DNA of 10,985 nt from the NCBI GenBank assembly GCA_002869465.1, contig PKSW01000295.1, positions 1-10,985 on the forward strand. The letters are read 5' to 3'. The notes under the pieces are model-generated. The model made no database searches. It worked only from the letters and a program-made list of their open reading frames with translations, and was not told the origin of the DNA. Shown piece after piece: positions 1 through 6,028 of the stretch (within the stretch, counting starts at the first letter, position 1; each line of letters begins with the position of its first letter). This DNA is from Marinilabiliales bacterium. Lineage in GTDB: Bacteria > Bacteroidota > Bacteroidia > Bacteroidales > F082. Position numbers and translations under genes: made by a program.

Positions 1-282
1 CTCACATTAGGTAAACCCCTGGGTATTGCATTTGCAGCAAAATTAATTGTCTGGTTGAAAATATCAAAACTGCCGGAAGGTATGAACTGGAGCCATGTGT
101 ATGGTATGGGGTTTCTGGCTGGAATCGGATTTACCATGTCGATCTTTATCTCGGAGCTGGCCTTCGAAGTGGATACGAATAAACAAATTGCCAAGGTGGG
201 TATCTTTGTGGCTTCCATTTTATCAGCGATTATTGGGATGGTGATACTCTCAAGGTCAAAAATTTCGAAGAAAGAGCCTTAA
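1..282 (+). CDS. nhaA: Na+/H+ antiporter NhaA, C-terminal part (5' end outside window)
   Basis: This is the last 93 residues of an inner-membrane sodium/proton antiporter, which exports Na+ in exchange for protons and so controls internal pH and sodium. The frame is open from base 1 and ends at TAA 280-282. Two NhaA signatures are visible: GKPLGI near the start and GFTMSIFI in the next helix, with LPEG between them. The lysine of GKPLGI (codon 5, bases 13-15) aligns with Lys300 of E. coli NhaA, a functionally important helix-X residue. A last hydrophobic helix (about residues 68-84) and a short basic tail close the protein, as in the family. An internal TTG at 55 is not a real start, because homology runs upstream of it. 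The gene converges with the methyltransferase gene only 7 bases away, and no hairpin terminator is visible between them. Confidence 0.95.
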   Translation, partial: LTLGKPLGIAFAAKLIVWLKISKLPEGMNWSHVYGMGFLAGIGFTMSIFISELAFEVDTNKQIAKVGIFVASILSAIIGMVILSRSKISKKEP

Positions 283-289
283 TTCCATA

Positions 290-883
290 TTATTTGCAGA
301 GAACCAGCGAAAAGATACCTTTCCCTTTGATTGATTTGTTTATTGCATTCAATTCTAGTTGCTCCAGGTATGTATCTATACCGCCAAATTCCTGGTAAGT
401 TTTAAAATTTCTGAAATGGTCACCTCCTGCAAGCCATTCAATAAACAACGTTAGATGCCTGTAATAATTAGCAGGAAGGGGGGAGGCATAATCAACAATT
501 AAGATTTCCCTTGCAATTCTTTTCAGCTCTTCAAGTATCTGCAAACCAGTTTGGGTATCAAACTGATGAATGGCTAAAGATATGGTGGCCACATCAAATT
601 CATTCGTATTAAAAGGACTTAGGTCGGTCGCATTAGCTACCCGAAATGTTACATTCTGAACACCCAGTTTATTTTTAGCCTGGTTGGCCGTTATGATCAT
701 GCTTTCAGAAGCATCAATAGCTGTCACATGAGCAGCGTTTTTAGAAAGCTCAAATGCCAAAGCTCCCGTACCACAAGCGATATCAATAATATGAAGCTGA
801 TCAGGAATCATACCGGCGGTAGCGGTTCGCAAACCCGATAGCATCGGGTCAATAATGAATTTATAGATCGTTCCTTCCGTCAT
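290..883 (-). CDS. class I SAM-dependent methyltransferase
   Basis: A small cytoplasmic methyltransferase of the UbiE/Methyltransf_11 type, substrate unknown. With the ATG at 883 it has 197 residues. Motif I is IIDIACGTGAL (about residues 32-42). The acidic residue ending strand 2, expected to bind the SAM ribose, is Asp57 in AIDAS. A later FDVATISLAIHQF segment (about 96-108) fits motif IV. The frame stays open upstream to an ATG at 958 (222 residues). I prefer 883 because the extra 25 residues are not family-like and are read from the end of the CNNM gene in another frame. With 883 the overlap with that gene is 23 bases; with 958 it would be 98. It is the last gene of the probable phosphatase-CNNM-methyltransferase operon, so translation is likely coupled. 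The methyltransferase fold is secure; the acceptor molecule cannot be inferred. Confidence 0.88.
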   Translation of the reverse strand: MTEGTIYKFIIDPMLSGLRTATAGMIPDQLHIIDIACGTGALAFELSKNAAHVTAIDASESMIITANQAKNKLGVQNVTFRVANATDLSPFNTNEFDVATISLAIHQFDTQTGLQILEELKRIAREILIVDYASPLPANYYRHLTLFIEWLAGGDHFRNFKTYQEFGGIDTYLEQLELNAINKSIKGKGIFSLVLCK

Positions 884-1928
884 TTTTAATATCCAGGCCC
901 ATTCTTTTTGCACGTTTTTCCCAGCTTTCTCGTGCTGATTTTTGAAGGTCAACCACATGATCCGTTTCGTCAGTTATTTCTATCCCGATGATGGTTTCAA
1001 ACACATCTTCCATGGTAACAATTCCTTCGGTACCGCCAAATTCATCAATAACAACAGCAATATGTTCCTTATGCTGGGTTAAACGGTCGTAAAGATTTGG
1101 TATGGGCAGGTTTTCATACACCAGGATAATATCCCGTTTAAGGTCCTTCAGCGGTAAGTTTTGTTCTCCTTTAATGATTTTACTTAGCATGTCATTTTTT
1201 AGAAAATACCCAGATATTTCATCGATCGACTGCCTGTAAACCGGCACTCTGGTATATATGAGATCAGGGTTTGCCTGATAAAACTGTCCTACGGTTACAT
1301 CTTCCTGTGCTGCAAATAAAACCGTCCGGGGGGTCATGATTTCTTTAACTTTAAGCTTATGAAACCGTGCAATATTTTGAATAATTTTAGATTCGCCGCT
1401 TGCAAAGACACCTTCCTCTTCAGCGATTTTAGCCAGAATTGAAAAATCAGAACGGCTTAAAACACTTTTGTATTTATTGATATTGAATATTTTTGTGATA
1501 AGCTGACTCACAATAACAAAAGGATATAAAATGACCATTAATATTCTGAGCATAAACACGGTTGGACTGACGAGTTCTTTCCAGAAATTAGCGCCAATGG
1601 TTTTTGGAATGATCTCGGAAAAGAACAATATCAGTATGGTAAGTATGGCAGATGTGAGGGAGAGATACTGGTTGCCCCAAATGAGTTGTGCCTGTGCACC
1701 TACACCTGCTGCTCCTATCGTATGTGCAAAGGTGTTCAAAGTAAGTATAGCTGCCAGTGGCCGGTCGATATTATCTTTATACTTTTGCAGGATAAGGGCG
1801 TAAGACCTTTTTTCGCCGATTTTTGTAGCTATAAAAGAAGGTGTTACACTGAGAATAACAGCCTCCATAATGGAACACAGGAAGGAAAAAAATAATGCTA
1901 TCAGTAGATATACAATAAGTAAGGTCAT
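861..1928 (-). CDS. CNNM (DUF21) plus CBS-pair membrane protein, hemolysin/CorC-like
   Basis: A 355-residue inner-membrane protein of the CNNM/CorC family, whose studied members move Mg2+ or related divalent cations. The N-terminal DUF21 domain (about 1-150) has hydrophobic helices near 3-20, 58-78, 90-112 and 122-145. It carries the family's conserved helix motifs in the forms CSIMEAVILS (18-27), LNTFAHTIGAAG (64-75) and FSEIIPKTIGA (103-113). A CBS pair follows: the first repeat opens at KEIMTPR (195-201), and the second contains VVIDEFGGTEGIVTMEDVFE (292-311). The protein ends about 45 residues after that motif, so the C-terminal CorC_HlyC domain of longer relatives is absent. Shorter members of this kind are known. 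It starts 13 bases after the phosphatase gene and overlaps the methyltransferase start. 'Hemolysin' is a historical label. Metal specificity is not shown by the sequence. Confidence 0.92.
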   Translation of the reverse strand: MTLLIVYLLIALFFSFLCSIMEAVILSVTPSFIATKIGEKRSYALILQKYKDNIDRPLAAILTLNTFAHTIGAAGVGAQAQLIWGNQYLSLTSAILTILILFFSEIIPKTIGANFWKELVSPTVFMLRILMVILYPFVIVSQLITKIFNINKYKSVLSRSDFSILAKIAEEEGVFASGESKIIQNIARFHKLKVKEIMTPRTVLFAAQEDVTVGQFYQANPDLIYTRVPVYRQSIDEISGYFLKNDMLSKIIKGEQNLPLKDLKRDIILVYENLPIPNLYDRLTQHKEHIAVVIDEFGGTEGIVTMEDVFETIIGIEITDETDHVVDLQKSARESWEKRAKRMGLDIKNDGRNDL

Positions 1929-1941
1929 ACAGCTTTAGGGT

Positions 1942-2751
1942 TTATTTAAGCTTGTGATGGTAGGGTTTCGCCATGATTTGTAACAATGAATCAATAGTTT
2001 GTGATTCTCCCGGTATTCCAATAGCGGTGAGCCAATCACCATAGATGGCATTAGGAAGTACGATAAATTTCTTTCCGAAATTATCCATATTGGATTTCAT
2101 AGTGGCTTCCCGCTCGGTAAAAACATCTGTATCTTCATAAAAATCCCCCATATTGTCGCCTGCCAGCAATACGATCTCATAATTTTCTGAAACAGACTGA
2201 CGTCTTTTCTCTTTATTTCGCTCATCCGTGCGCAGCAGGAAATGATCATCTGTAGTTTGCGGAAATCCTAAATTTCGCACATTCTGCCTTGTACCTTCCC
2301 CAACAAATTTCTCTTTCCGGTTGGTGATATAAAAAACATGAAACCCAAGTGAATCGGCGAACTGCAAAAATTCAATCGCACCCGGAACCGGCTCCGCTAC
2401 AGCCATATTGCACCATTCGTACCACGATTCCGACTCGTAAGATTTTCCATCCAGTATCGTCTTTGCTTCGTAAGGAGCGTTGTTGAGGATGGTTTCATCA
2501 ATATCAACAACTACGGCCAGGTTTTCTTCCTCCGGACGTTCACTTCGGATTTGTGCTAGTCGCTCCTTGCCAATGTTAAATGCCTGGTGCGCCAGCGCCT
2601 GGTATTCTGCCGCGTAATAATTGTAAAGCGTCGCCATCAGCAGGTATTTTTCCTGCTTTTCAGTATCTTTATTTTCAAGAGGATCACAGCAACTTGAAAA
2701 GCTCAGTATACTTAATATGATGAGCAGCATTATGGTTGATTTCCGGATCAT
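1942..2751 (-). CDS. lipoprotein acid phosphatase / 5'-nucleotidase, e(P4) class C HAD family
   Basis: A 269-residue membrane-anchored phosphatase. The N-terminus is a lipoprotein signal: basic MIRK, a hydrophobic core at 7-18, then FSSC with Cys21 as the likely lipidated residue. HAD motifs follow in order: DIDET (83-87; Asp83 nucleophile, Asp85 acid/base), the YITNR segment (141-145; Thr143 as motif II), a lysine-rich stretch at 180-184, and GDNMGDF (198-204) as the metal-binding motif IV. This arrangement is typical of class C acid phosphatases such as Haemophilus e(P4), Mg2+-dependent enzymes that dephosphorylate nucleoside monophosphates or NMN outside the cytoplasm. The length fits the family. 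It is first in a likely operon with the CNNM gene 13 bases downstream. A role in scavenging nucleotides or phosphate is inference; the fold and anchoring are well supported. Confidence 0.93.
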   Translation of the reverse strand: MIRKSTIMLLIILSILSFSSCCDPLENKDTEKQEKYLLMATLYNYYAAEYQALAHQAFNIGKERLAQIRSERPEEENLAVVVDIDETILNNAPYEAKTILDGKSYESESWYEWCNMAVAEPVPGAIEFLQFADSLGFHVFYITNRKEKFVGEGTRQNVRNLGFPQTTDDHFLLRTDERNKEKRRQSVSENYEIVLLAGDNMGDFYEDTDVFTEREATMKSNMDNFGKKFIVLPNAIYGDWLTAIGIPGESQTIDSLLQIMAKPYHHKLK

Positions 2752-2813
2752 GGGTAATTTTTTATTCTGAATTGTTTAATAATATGCTAAAATACCGAGA
2801 ACGATTCAATCAG

Positions 2814-2821
2814 CAAATATA
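2814..2821 (-). promoter_or_regulatory. candidate -7 element for the phosphatase operon
   Basis: On the minus strand this reads TATATTTG, a full match to the Bacteroidota -7 consensus TAnnTTTG. It lies 62 bases before the ATG at 2751 and just downstream of the terminator of the preceding gene, so an independent promoter is expected here. No good TTTG is seen 19-21 bases further upstream, which lowers confidence. Confidence 0.45.
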
Positions 2822-2858
2822 AATAATCGAAATCTGCATTAATTCTGAAAACTTCTAT

Positions 2859-2890
2859 AAAAAAAACAGCATCCCCGAATGGAAATGCTG
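2859..2890 (-). terminator. intrinsic terminator after the DUF1761 gene
   Basis: Read on the minus strand, CAGCATTTCC pairs with GGGGATGCTG around a 4-base ATTC loop. This makes a 10-bp stem, including two G-U pairs, and is followed at once by eight T. It starts 26 bases after the stop codon at 2917. The plus-strand reading has no T tract after the stem, so it works in one direction. It separates the DUF1761 gene from the phosphatase operon. Confidence 0.88.
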
Positions 2891-2916
2891 CATGGTGTGT
2901 TTGTGAAACAAATAAT

Positions 2917-3336
2917 TTAATGCCAGGCACCAAGAATAGCTCCCTGCATCCCTAGAAATAATATCTGGTAAAAGGAGTCGATGGCCCATAGTTTGAAAGA
3001 CCTTCTTTGGTAAAGCATATTGATGCCGTACGAAGCCCCAACAAAGAAAAGACCTATAAACAAGCCGTACACCATGCCCCAAAGCCAGTTCACATCGTTT
3101 TCGCCATGCACATTGATAAACCAGGCCATGCCCCAGGACATGATGAACATCAGTAAGAAACTACTTCCAAATATGGCTGCCATATTTCCTTTCTTTAGGT
3201 ATTCATCTGTAAAACCCAGTTCTTTTTGCCAGGCTTTTCCGAATAGTACAGTATACCATAATGAACCTAGAATAAAGGCTGCAAAGGTAGCTGCCAGAAC
3301 CGCTAAATAATTAATGCTTGAATAATCCATTGTCAT
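2917..3336 (-). CDS. DUF1761-type four-helix membrane protein
   Basis: A 139-residue integral membrane protein resembling DUF1761, a family without an established function. Hydrophobic helices lie at about 8-29, 53-75, 84-106 and 115-137. The first has the family-like pattern NYLAVLAATFAAFILGSLWY followed by LFGKAW (31-36). A polar loop, KELGFTDEYLKKG (38-50), joins helices 1 and 2. The start could be the ATG at 3336 or the one two codons later at 3330, and the sequence does not decide between them. It appears to be transcribed alone: a strong hairpin terminator lies behind it and 253 bases of non-coding sequence lie in front. That upstream gap contains an FNR-like palindrome and a weak -7-like element. 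No catalytic residues can be identified. Confidence 0.85.
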   Translation of the reverse strand: MTMDYSSINYLAVLAATFAAFILGSLWYTVLFGKAWQKELGFTDEYLKKGNMAAIFGSSFLLMFIMSWGMAWFINVHGENDVNWLWGMVYGLFIGLFFVGASYGINMLYQRRSFKLWAIDSFYQILFLGMQGAILGAWH

Positions 3337-3380
3337 TGTTTTTGATGAATTTATAATTTGATCCGCAGAATTGGAAAAGC

Positions 3381-3388
3381 TAAATATA
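3381..3388 (-). promoter_or_regulatory. weak -7-like element for the DUF1761 gene
   Basis: The minus strand reads TATATTTA, one mismatch from TAnnTTTG, 44 bases before the ATG at 3336. No matching -33 TTTG occurs at the usual 19-21 base spacing. If this is the promoter, the palindrome at 3416-3433 sits roughly 50 bases upstream of the start of transcription, a position where an activator could act. Confidence 0.25.
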
Positions 3389-3415
3389 GGCAGAAGAAGA
3401 TAACAATCTGATTCG

Positions 3416-3433
3416 TTATGATTTATATCATAA
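3416..3433. promoter_or_regulatory. FNR/CRP-family-like palindromic operator
   Basis: The site TTATGATTTATATCATAA is a perfect 7-4-7 inverted repeat (TTATGAT, loop TTAT, ATCATAA). Its core ATGAT-N4-ATCAT differs from the FNR/DNR consensus TTGAT-N4-ATCAA at one base in each half. No T run follows on either strand in terminator fashion, so a protein-binding site is the better reading. The only gene it could control is the DUF1761 gene, whose ATG is 80 bases away. Such AT-rich palindromes can arise by chance. Confidence 0.4.
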
Positions 3434-3518
3434 AAACGACCCCCATATTAAGATATTCAAATTAGCATCCTCTAAATACATTTACACCTTACAATGATTG
3501 GCTATAAATCAATGCTTG

Positions 3519-3542
3519 ACTAAAAATAGAATTCTTTTTAGT
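3519..3542 (-). terminator. weak AT-rich hairpin after the DUF5723-like gene
   Basis: An 8-bp perfect inverted repeat (ACTAAAAA and TTTTTAGT) flanks an 8-base loop and lies 48 bases past the stop codon of the gene at 3590. The stem is nearly all A-T, with five T in the minus-strand arm. It may be a weak terminator. It is the only hairpin candidate in this gap, and it could be chance in AT-rich DNA. Confidence 0.25.
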
Positions 3543-3589
3543 TCTTTAGCACACTTTTGATTTAGACGATTTTGAGTGGGCTATTTTCT

Positions 3590-5032
3590 TTATTCCTTTA
3601 ACTGACCAAAGCTAAATCTTAAGAAACCAAATGCATATGATACTGTGGGATTATGTTGTTTGAAAAAAGTAAGCATATCCCTTGTAGCAATGCCAATCTC
3701 CCAGGTATTTTTTTCATTCCTGATCGGATAAAAGGTAGCTCCAAAGGGTACATTCGTACCAAATTTTCCACCACTGACGATACCAATCGAAAGTTGCACC
3801 CATTCTGCAGGGTTTGTGCGTGCTCCAATACTATAAATTGGTGCTTCAAATGATCCTGGAACTTTTTCACCAAGAGGAAAGTAAGTATCCAGCCCCGCCT
3901 CAACATATTCATTAAAAGTGTAACTTATGCCACCCCGGAAATGTAATGGAAGGTTAAGTTTTAAATCGGAAATGCCAACAATAGTTGTATCCAATGGTGG
4001 TGGACCATTATCAGTATTGATTAACTGTCCCTCTTCAAAAATATTGTAATTATTTATACCAGGTGTATCAATTCTCCATACACTGCCATCCCAACCTTCA
4101 TAAACGTTTTTTTTCCATTTTATATAACCAATATTGTTTACCGCTAGTCCAACTAATAATTTTTGTTTAATCTCTAGGGTAGTGCCTATATCAAATCCAA
4201 AACCATTGCCTACAGTTTTTAATCCGCTACCGTCTAAAATATTAACATTGCCATCATAAACCCCTTCACCTGAATATACAACACCGAAACCCGGACTTAA
4301 GGACGAATTAGCAAGAAGTTTACCACTTTCCTCTTCATAATACCTTGCCATGGCTTGTCCTAATATGTATTTTACATTGACACCTAAGTACCAGCCAATG
4401 TTATCTTTTTTAATGACCTTTCTACCATATCCAAAATTGAATTCTGTATACATCAGCATGTGATTGTTACTTCCCTCATATAATTGTGTAGCATATTGAG
4501 GATTCGTTGAATAACCAGCTTCATCACCGTTTTCAAATACAATTGAATCAAAATATATGTCATTATAACCAAGAAAAAGATAATTTGCCGCATTTTCATT
4601 AAGCAATGAATGCCAGGTAAATCTTTGACGAATATTAAAAGCAAAACCTCCAATATTTTCGTCTTGATATGAAAAACCTACTAGTAAAACTGAGGCGGTA
4701 CTAATCATCCTTGTGTTTGTGAAAGCATTTGCAGCATCAATCTTACCTTCATAATCTAATGTAATAGGATTGCCATAAAGGTCACTATAGATTTCCTTTT
4801 TTGTTAATGGTTCAGAGTAAATTGAACCTCCAAATTCAAAAAAACCAATGTTCATCGAATTGTCATTTCTGGTCCAGCCTAAATTGGCTGGATTTATACC
4901 CAATGACTCATAATCTGTAATTGTGGGGGTAGAATAACCGGAGCCTGTCGATGTGAATGAATTAAGTTCAGTTTGGGCAGTAAGAATATTAGAAAAGAAA
5001 CCCAATAAAAAAAAACATAAGATTCGATTCAT
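3590..5032 (-). CDS. DUF5723-like outer-membrane beta-barrel protein
   Basis: A 480-residue exported protein, probably an outer-membrane barrel. It begins with a clear signal peptide: MNR, hydrophobic residues 4-18, and likely cleavage after LTAQ near residue 20. The early segment YESLGINPANLGW (41-53) carries the INPANLG motif seen in Bacteroidota surface proteins of the DUF5723 and PorV/FadL-like groups. The rest is rich in alternating aromatic and Gly/Asn strands, such as FNFGYGRKVI and WYLGVNVKYILG. It ends on a strand-like FGFLRFSFGQ segment near the C-terminus, as barrels do. I recall DUF5723 from the overall pattern; function is unknown. Sampled 60-base blocks of the gene are about 30-37% GC (one richer), against 42-50% in parC. 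A T9 run interrupts codons 6-9 and an A8 run lies further in. It has its own candidate promoter and a 147-base gap from tonB. Confidence 0.78.
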   Translation of the reverse strand: MNRILCFFLLGFFSNILTAQTELNSFTSTGSGYSTPTITDYESLGINPANLGWTRNDNSMNIGFFEFGGSIYSEPLTKKEIYSDLYGNPITLDYEGKIDAANAFTNTRMISTASVLLVGFSYQDENIGGFAFNIRQRFTWHSLLNENAANYLFLGYNDIYFDSIVFENGDEAGYSTNPQYATQLYEGSNNHMLMYTEFNFGYGRKVIKKDNIGWYLGVNVKYILGQAMARYYEEESGKLLANSSLSPGFGVVYSGEGVYDGNVNILDGSGLKTVGNGFGFDIGTTLEIKQKLLVGLAVNNIGYIKWKKNVYEGWDGSVWRIDTPGINNYNIFEEGQLINTDNGPPPLDTTIVGISDLKLNLPLHFRGGISYTFNEYVEAGLDTYFPLGEKVPGSFEAPIYSIGARTNPAEWVQLSIGIVSGGKFGTNVPFGATFYPIRNEKNTWEIGIATRDMLTFFKQHNPTVSYAFGFLRFSFGQLKE

Positions 5033-5061
5033 AATGGATGGTTTAGGTTATTATGAGTATC

Positions 5062-5092
5062 CAAATATAAAGAATATTTATGTTTATTTAAA
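5062..5092 (-). promoter_or_regulatory. candidate promoter of the DUF5723-like gene
   Basis: On the minus strand a -7 element TATATTTG (5069-5062) exactly matches TAnnTTTG. TTTA (5092-5089) lies 19 bases upstream in place of TTTG. The ATG at 5032 is 29 bases after the -7 element, giving a short leader of about 20-25 bases. Confidence 0.55.
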
Positions 5093-5179
5093 TAATTTCG
5101 CGATTCGTTTACTAACTAGTAATCGGATTTAAAATTATATATATCAAAGCCGTAAACTGGATAAATCTTCTGGTTAATT

Positions 5180-5866
5180 TTACAACAATGTGAATTTCAC
5201 AGGAAGGTTATACCTTACCCTAACTGGCACACCGCGCTGTTTGCCCGGTTTCCATTTAGGCAGACTGTTTACGACCCGAATGGCTTCCTCATCACAACCT
5301 CCGCCGATACCCCTTAATACTTCGACACCACTCACGGAGCCATCAGTTTCGATAACGAAGGTTACAAACACCTTACCCTGGATACCCAGTTCTTTGGCCA
5401 TAACAGGGTAGTGAATTTGATCACTAATATACTGGTAAAGCGCATTGATACCTCCCGGATATTCTGGCATCGACTCAACGATAACAAATATTTCCTCGCT
5501 TACAGGTTCTTCTTCTTCTTCCATTTGGTAATTTACCTCTGGCACATATTCCTGAACTTCAGTACTTTCATCAGCTTCAACATTGATGTCTATATCTTCA
5601 GTTTCGGCATCGTTTTCAACCACTTTAATGGTAATCGCAGTATTTGGTATCTTAACTTTTGGTGGAGGTGCTTTTTGTTCGGTGATGGGTACAATTTCTT
5701 CGGTGATCTTCTCCGCCTGGTAGTCAAAATCGACAGGGGTATATTTGGGCGTTGAACGCCACTCAAAAGTGGCAAAAATGATCATTAGGCTGAGGATGAG
5801 ACCAATTTCAAAGAAAATGGCCCGGCTCTTTTCGATGTCAGCGACAGGATATTTTCTTGTTTCCAT
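5180..5866 (-). CDS. TonB-family energy transducer
   Basis: A 228-residue TonB protein, which passes inner-membrane proton-motive energy to TonB-dependent outer-membrane receptors, normally with ExbB and ExbD. After a short basic cytoplasmic start there is one membrane anchor at about 16-34 (FFEIGLILSLMIIFATFEW), in the EIGL...FEW form usual for Bacteroidota. A periplasmic linker of about 90 residues follows. It has only a brief APPPK proline cluster (66-70) and is otherwise strongly acidic (EEEEE at 116-120). The C-terminal TonB domain (about 132-228) contains MPEYPGGINALYQYI, HYPVMAKELGIQGKVFVTFVI, DGSVSGVEVLRGIGGGCDEEA and LPKWKPGKQRGVPVRVRYNLPVKF, all typical. No exbB, exbD or receptor gene is in the window. 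It is transcribed away from the BatA-domain gene, and no clear terminator follows. Confidence 0.95.
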   Translation of the reverse strand: METRKYPVADIEKSRAIFFEIGLILSLMIIFATFEWRSTPKYTPVDFDYQAEKITEEIVPITEQKAPPPKVKIPNTAITIKVVENDAETEDIDINVEADESTEVQEYVPEVNYQMEEEEEPVSEEIFVIVESMPEYPGGINALYQYISDQIHYPVMAKELGIQGKVFVTFVIETDGSVSGVEVLRGIGGGCDEEAIRVVNSLPKWKPGKQRGVPVRVRYNLPVKFTLL

Positions 5867-5908
5867 GACTCCATATTTTAACTATTTTACATGCCTTTAT
5901 CAGCCCTA

Positions 5909-5940
5909 TAAAGGTACGAAATTCGAGCCTGAAAAGCAAG
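5909..5940 (-). promoter_or_regulatory. candidate tonB promoter
   Basis: The minus strand shows TACCTTTA (5916-5909), one mismatch from TAnnTTTG. CTTG (5940-5937) lies 20 bases upstream, matching three of four positions of TTTG. The ATG of tonB is 42 bases past the -7 element. It lies in the 162-base divergent gap shared with the BatA-domain gene. Confidence 0.4.
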
Positions 5941-5998
5941 GATTTAACATAGAATAATTAGGAATAAGTAATCACAATCTTATTGAATGCCTTTTTAT

Positions 5999-6006
5999 TA
6001 ATTTTG
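5999..6006 (+). promoter_or_regulatory. candidate -7 element of the BatA-parC unit
   Basis: TAATTTTG is an exact match to TAnnTTTG and ends 22 bases before the ATG at 6029, predicting a leader of about 15 bases. No TTTG is found 19-21 bases upstream; the nearest TTG (5983-5985) is too close. Confidence 0.45.
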
Positions 6007-6028
6007 CCTGCCAACGATACAGCGTTTT

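Noticed and set aside
283..289. Bidirectional terminator between nhaA and the methyltransferase gene
   Set aside because: Only 7 bases separate the stop codons, and I found no stem-loop with a T run across the junction.
1531..1895. Plus-strand open frames inside the CNNM gene
   Set aside because: They lie antisense to a clear membrane-protein gene, have no recognisable domain, and look like shadow frames.
861..1928. Truncated or broken CNNM gene because the CorC_HlyC domain is missing
   Set aside because: DUF21 and both CBS repeats are complete, and the gene ends cleanly at the operon overlap. Shorter family members without that domain are known.
3020..3310. 96-codon plus-strand frame opposite the DUF1761 gene
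   Set aside because: Antisense shadow of a membrane-protein gene with no family features of its own.
5101..5125. Hairpin (CGATT/AATCG with inner ACTA/TAGT) as a tonB terminator
   Set aside because: The stem is broken by a 5-base one-sided bulge, is short, and has no T run on the minus strand. The same CGATT...AATCG pair also occurs at 2802-2829, so it is probably chance.
5411..5755. 114-codon plus-strand frame opposite tonB, rich in Phe
   Set aside because: Its composition is the antisense image of the Glu/Lys-rich TonB linker, and TonB homology on the other strand is unambiguous.
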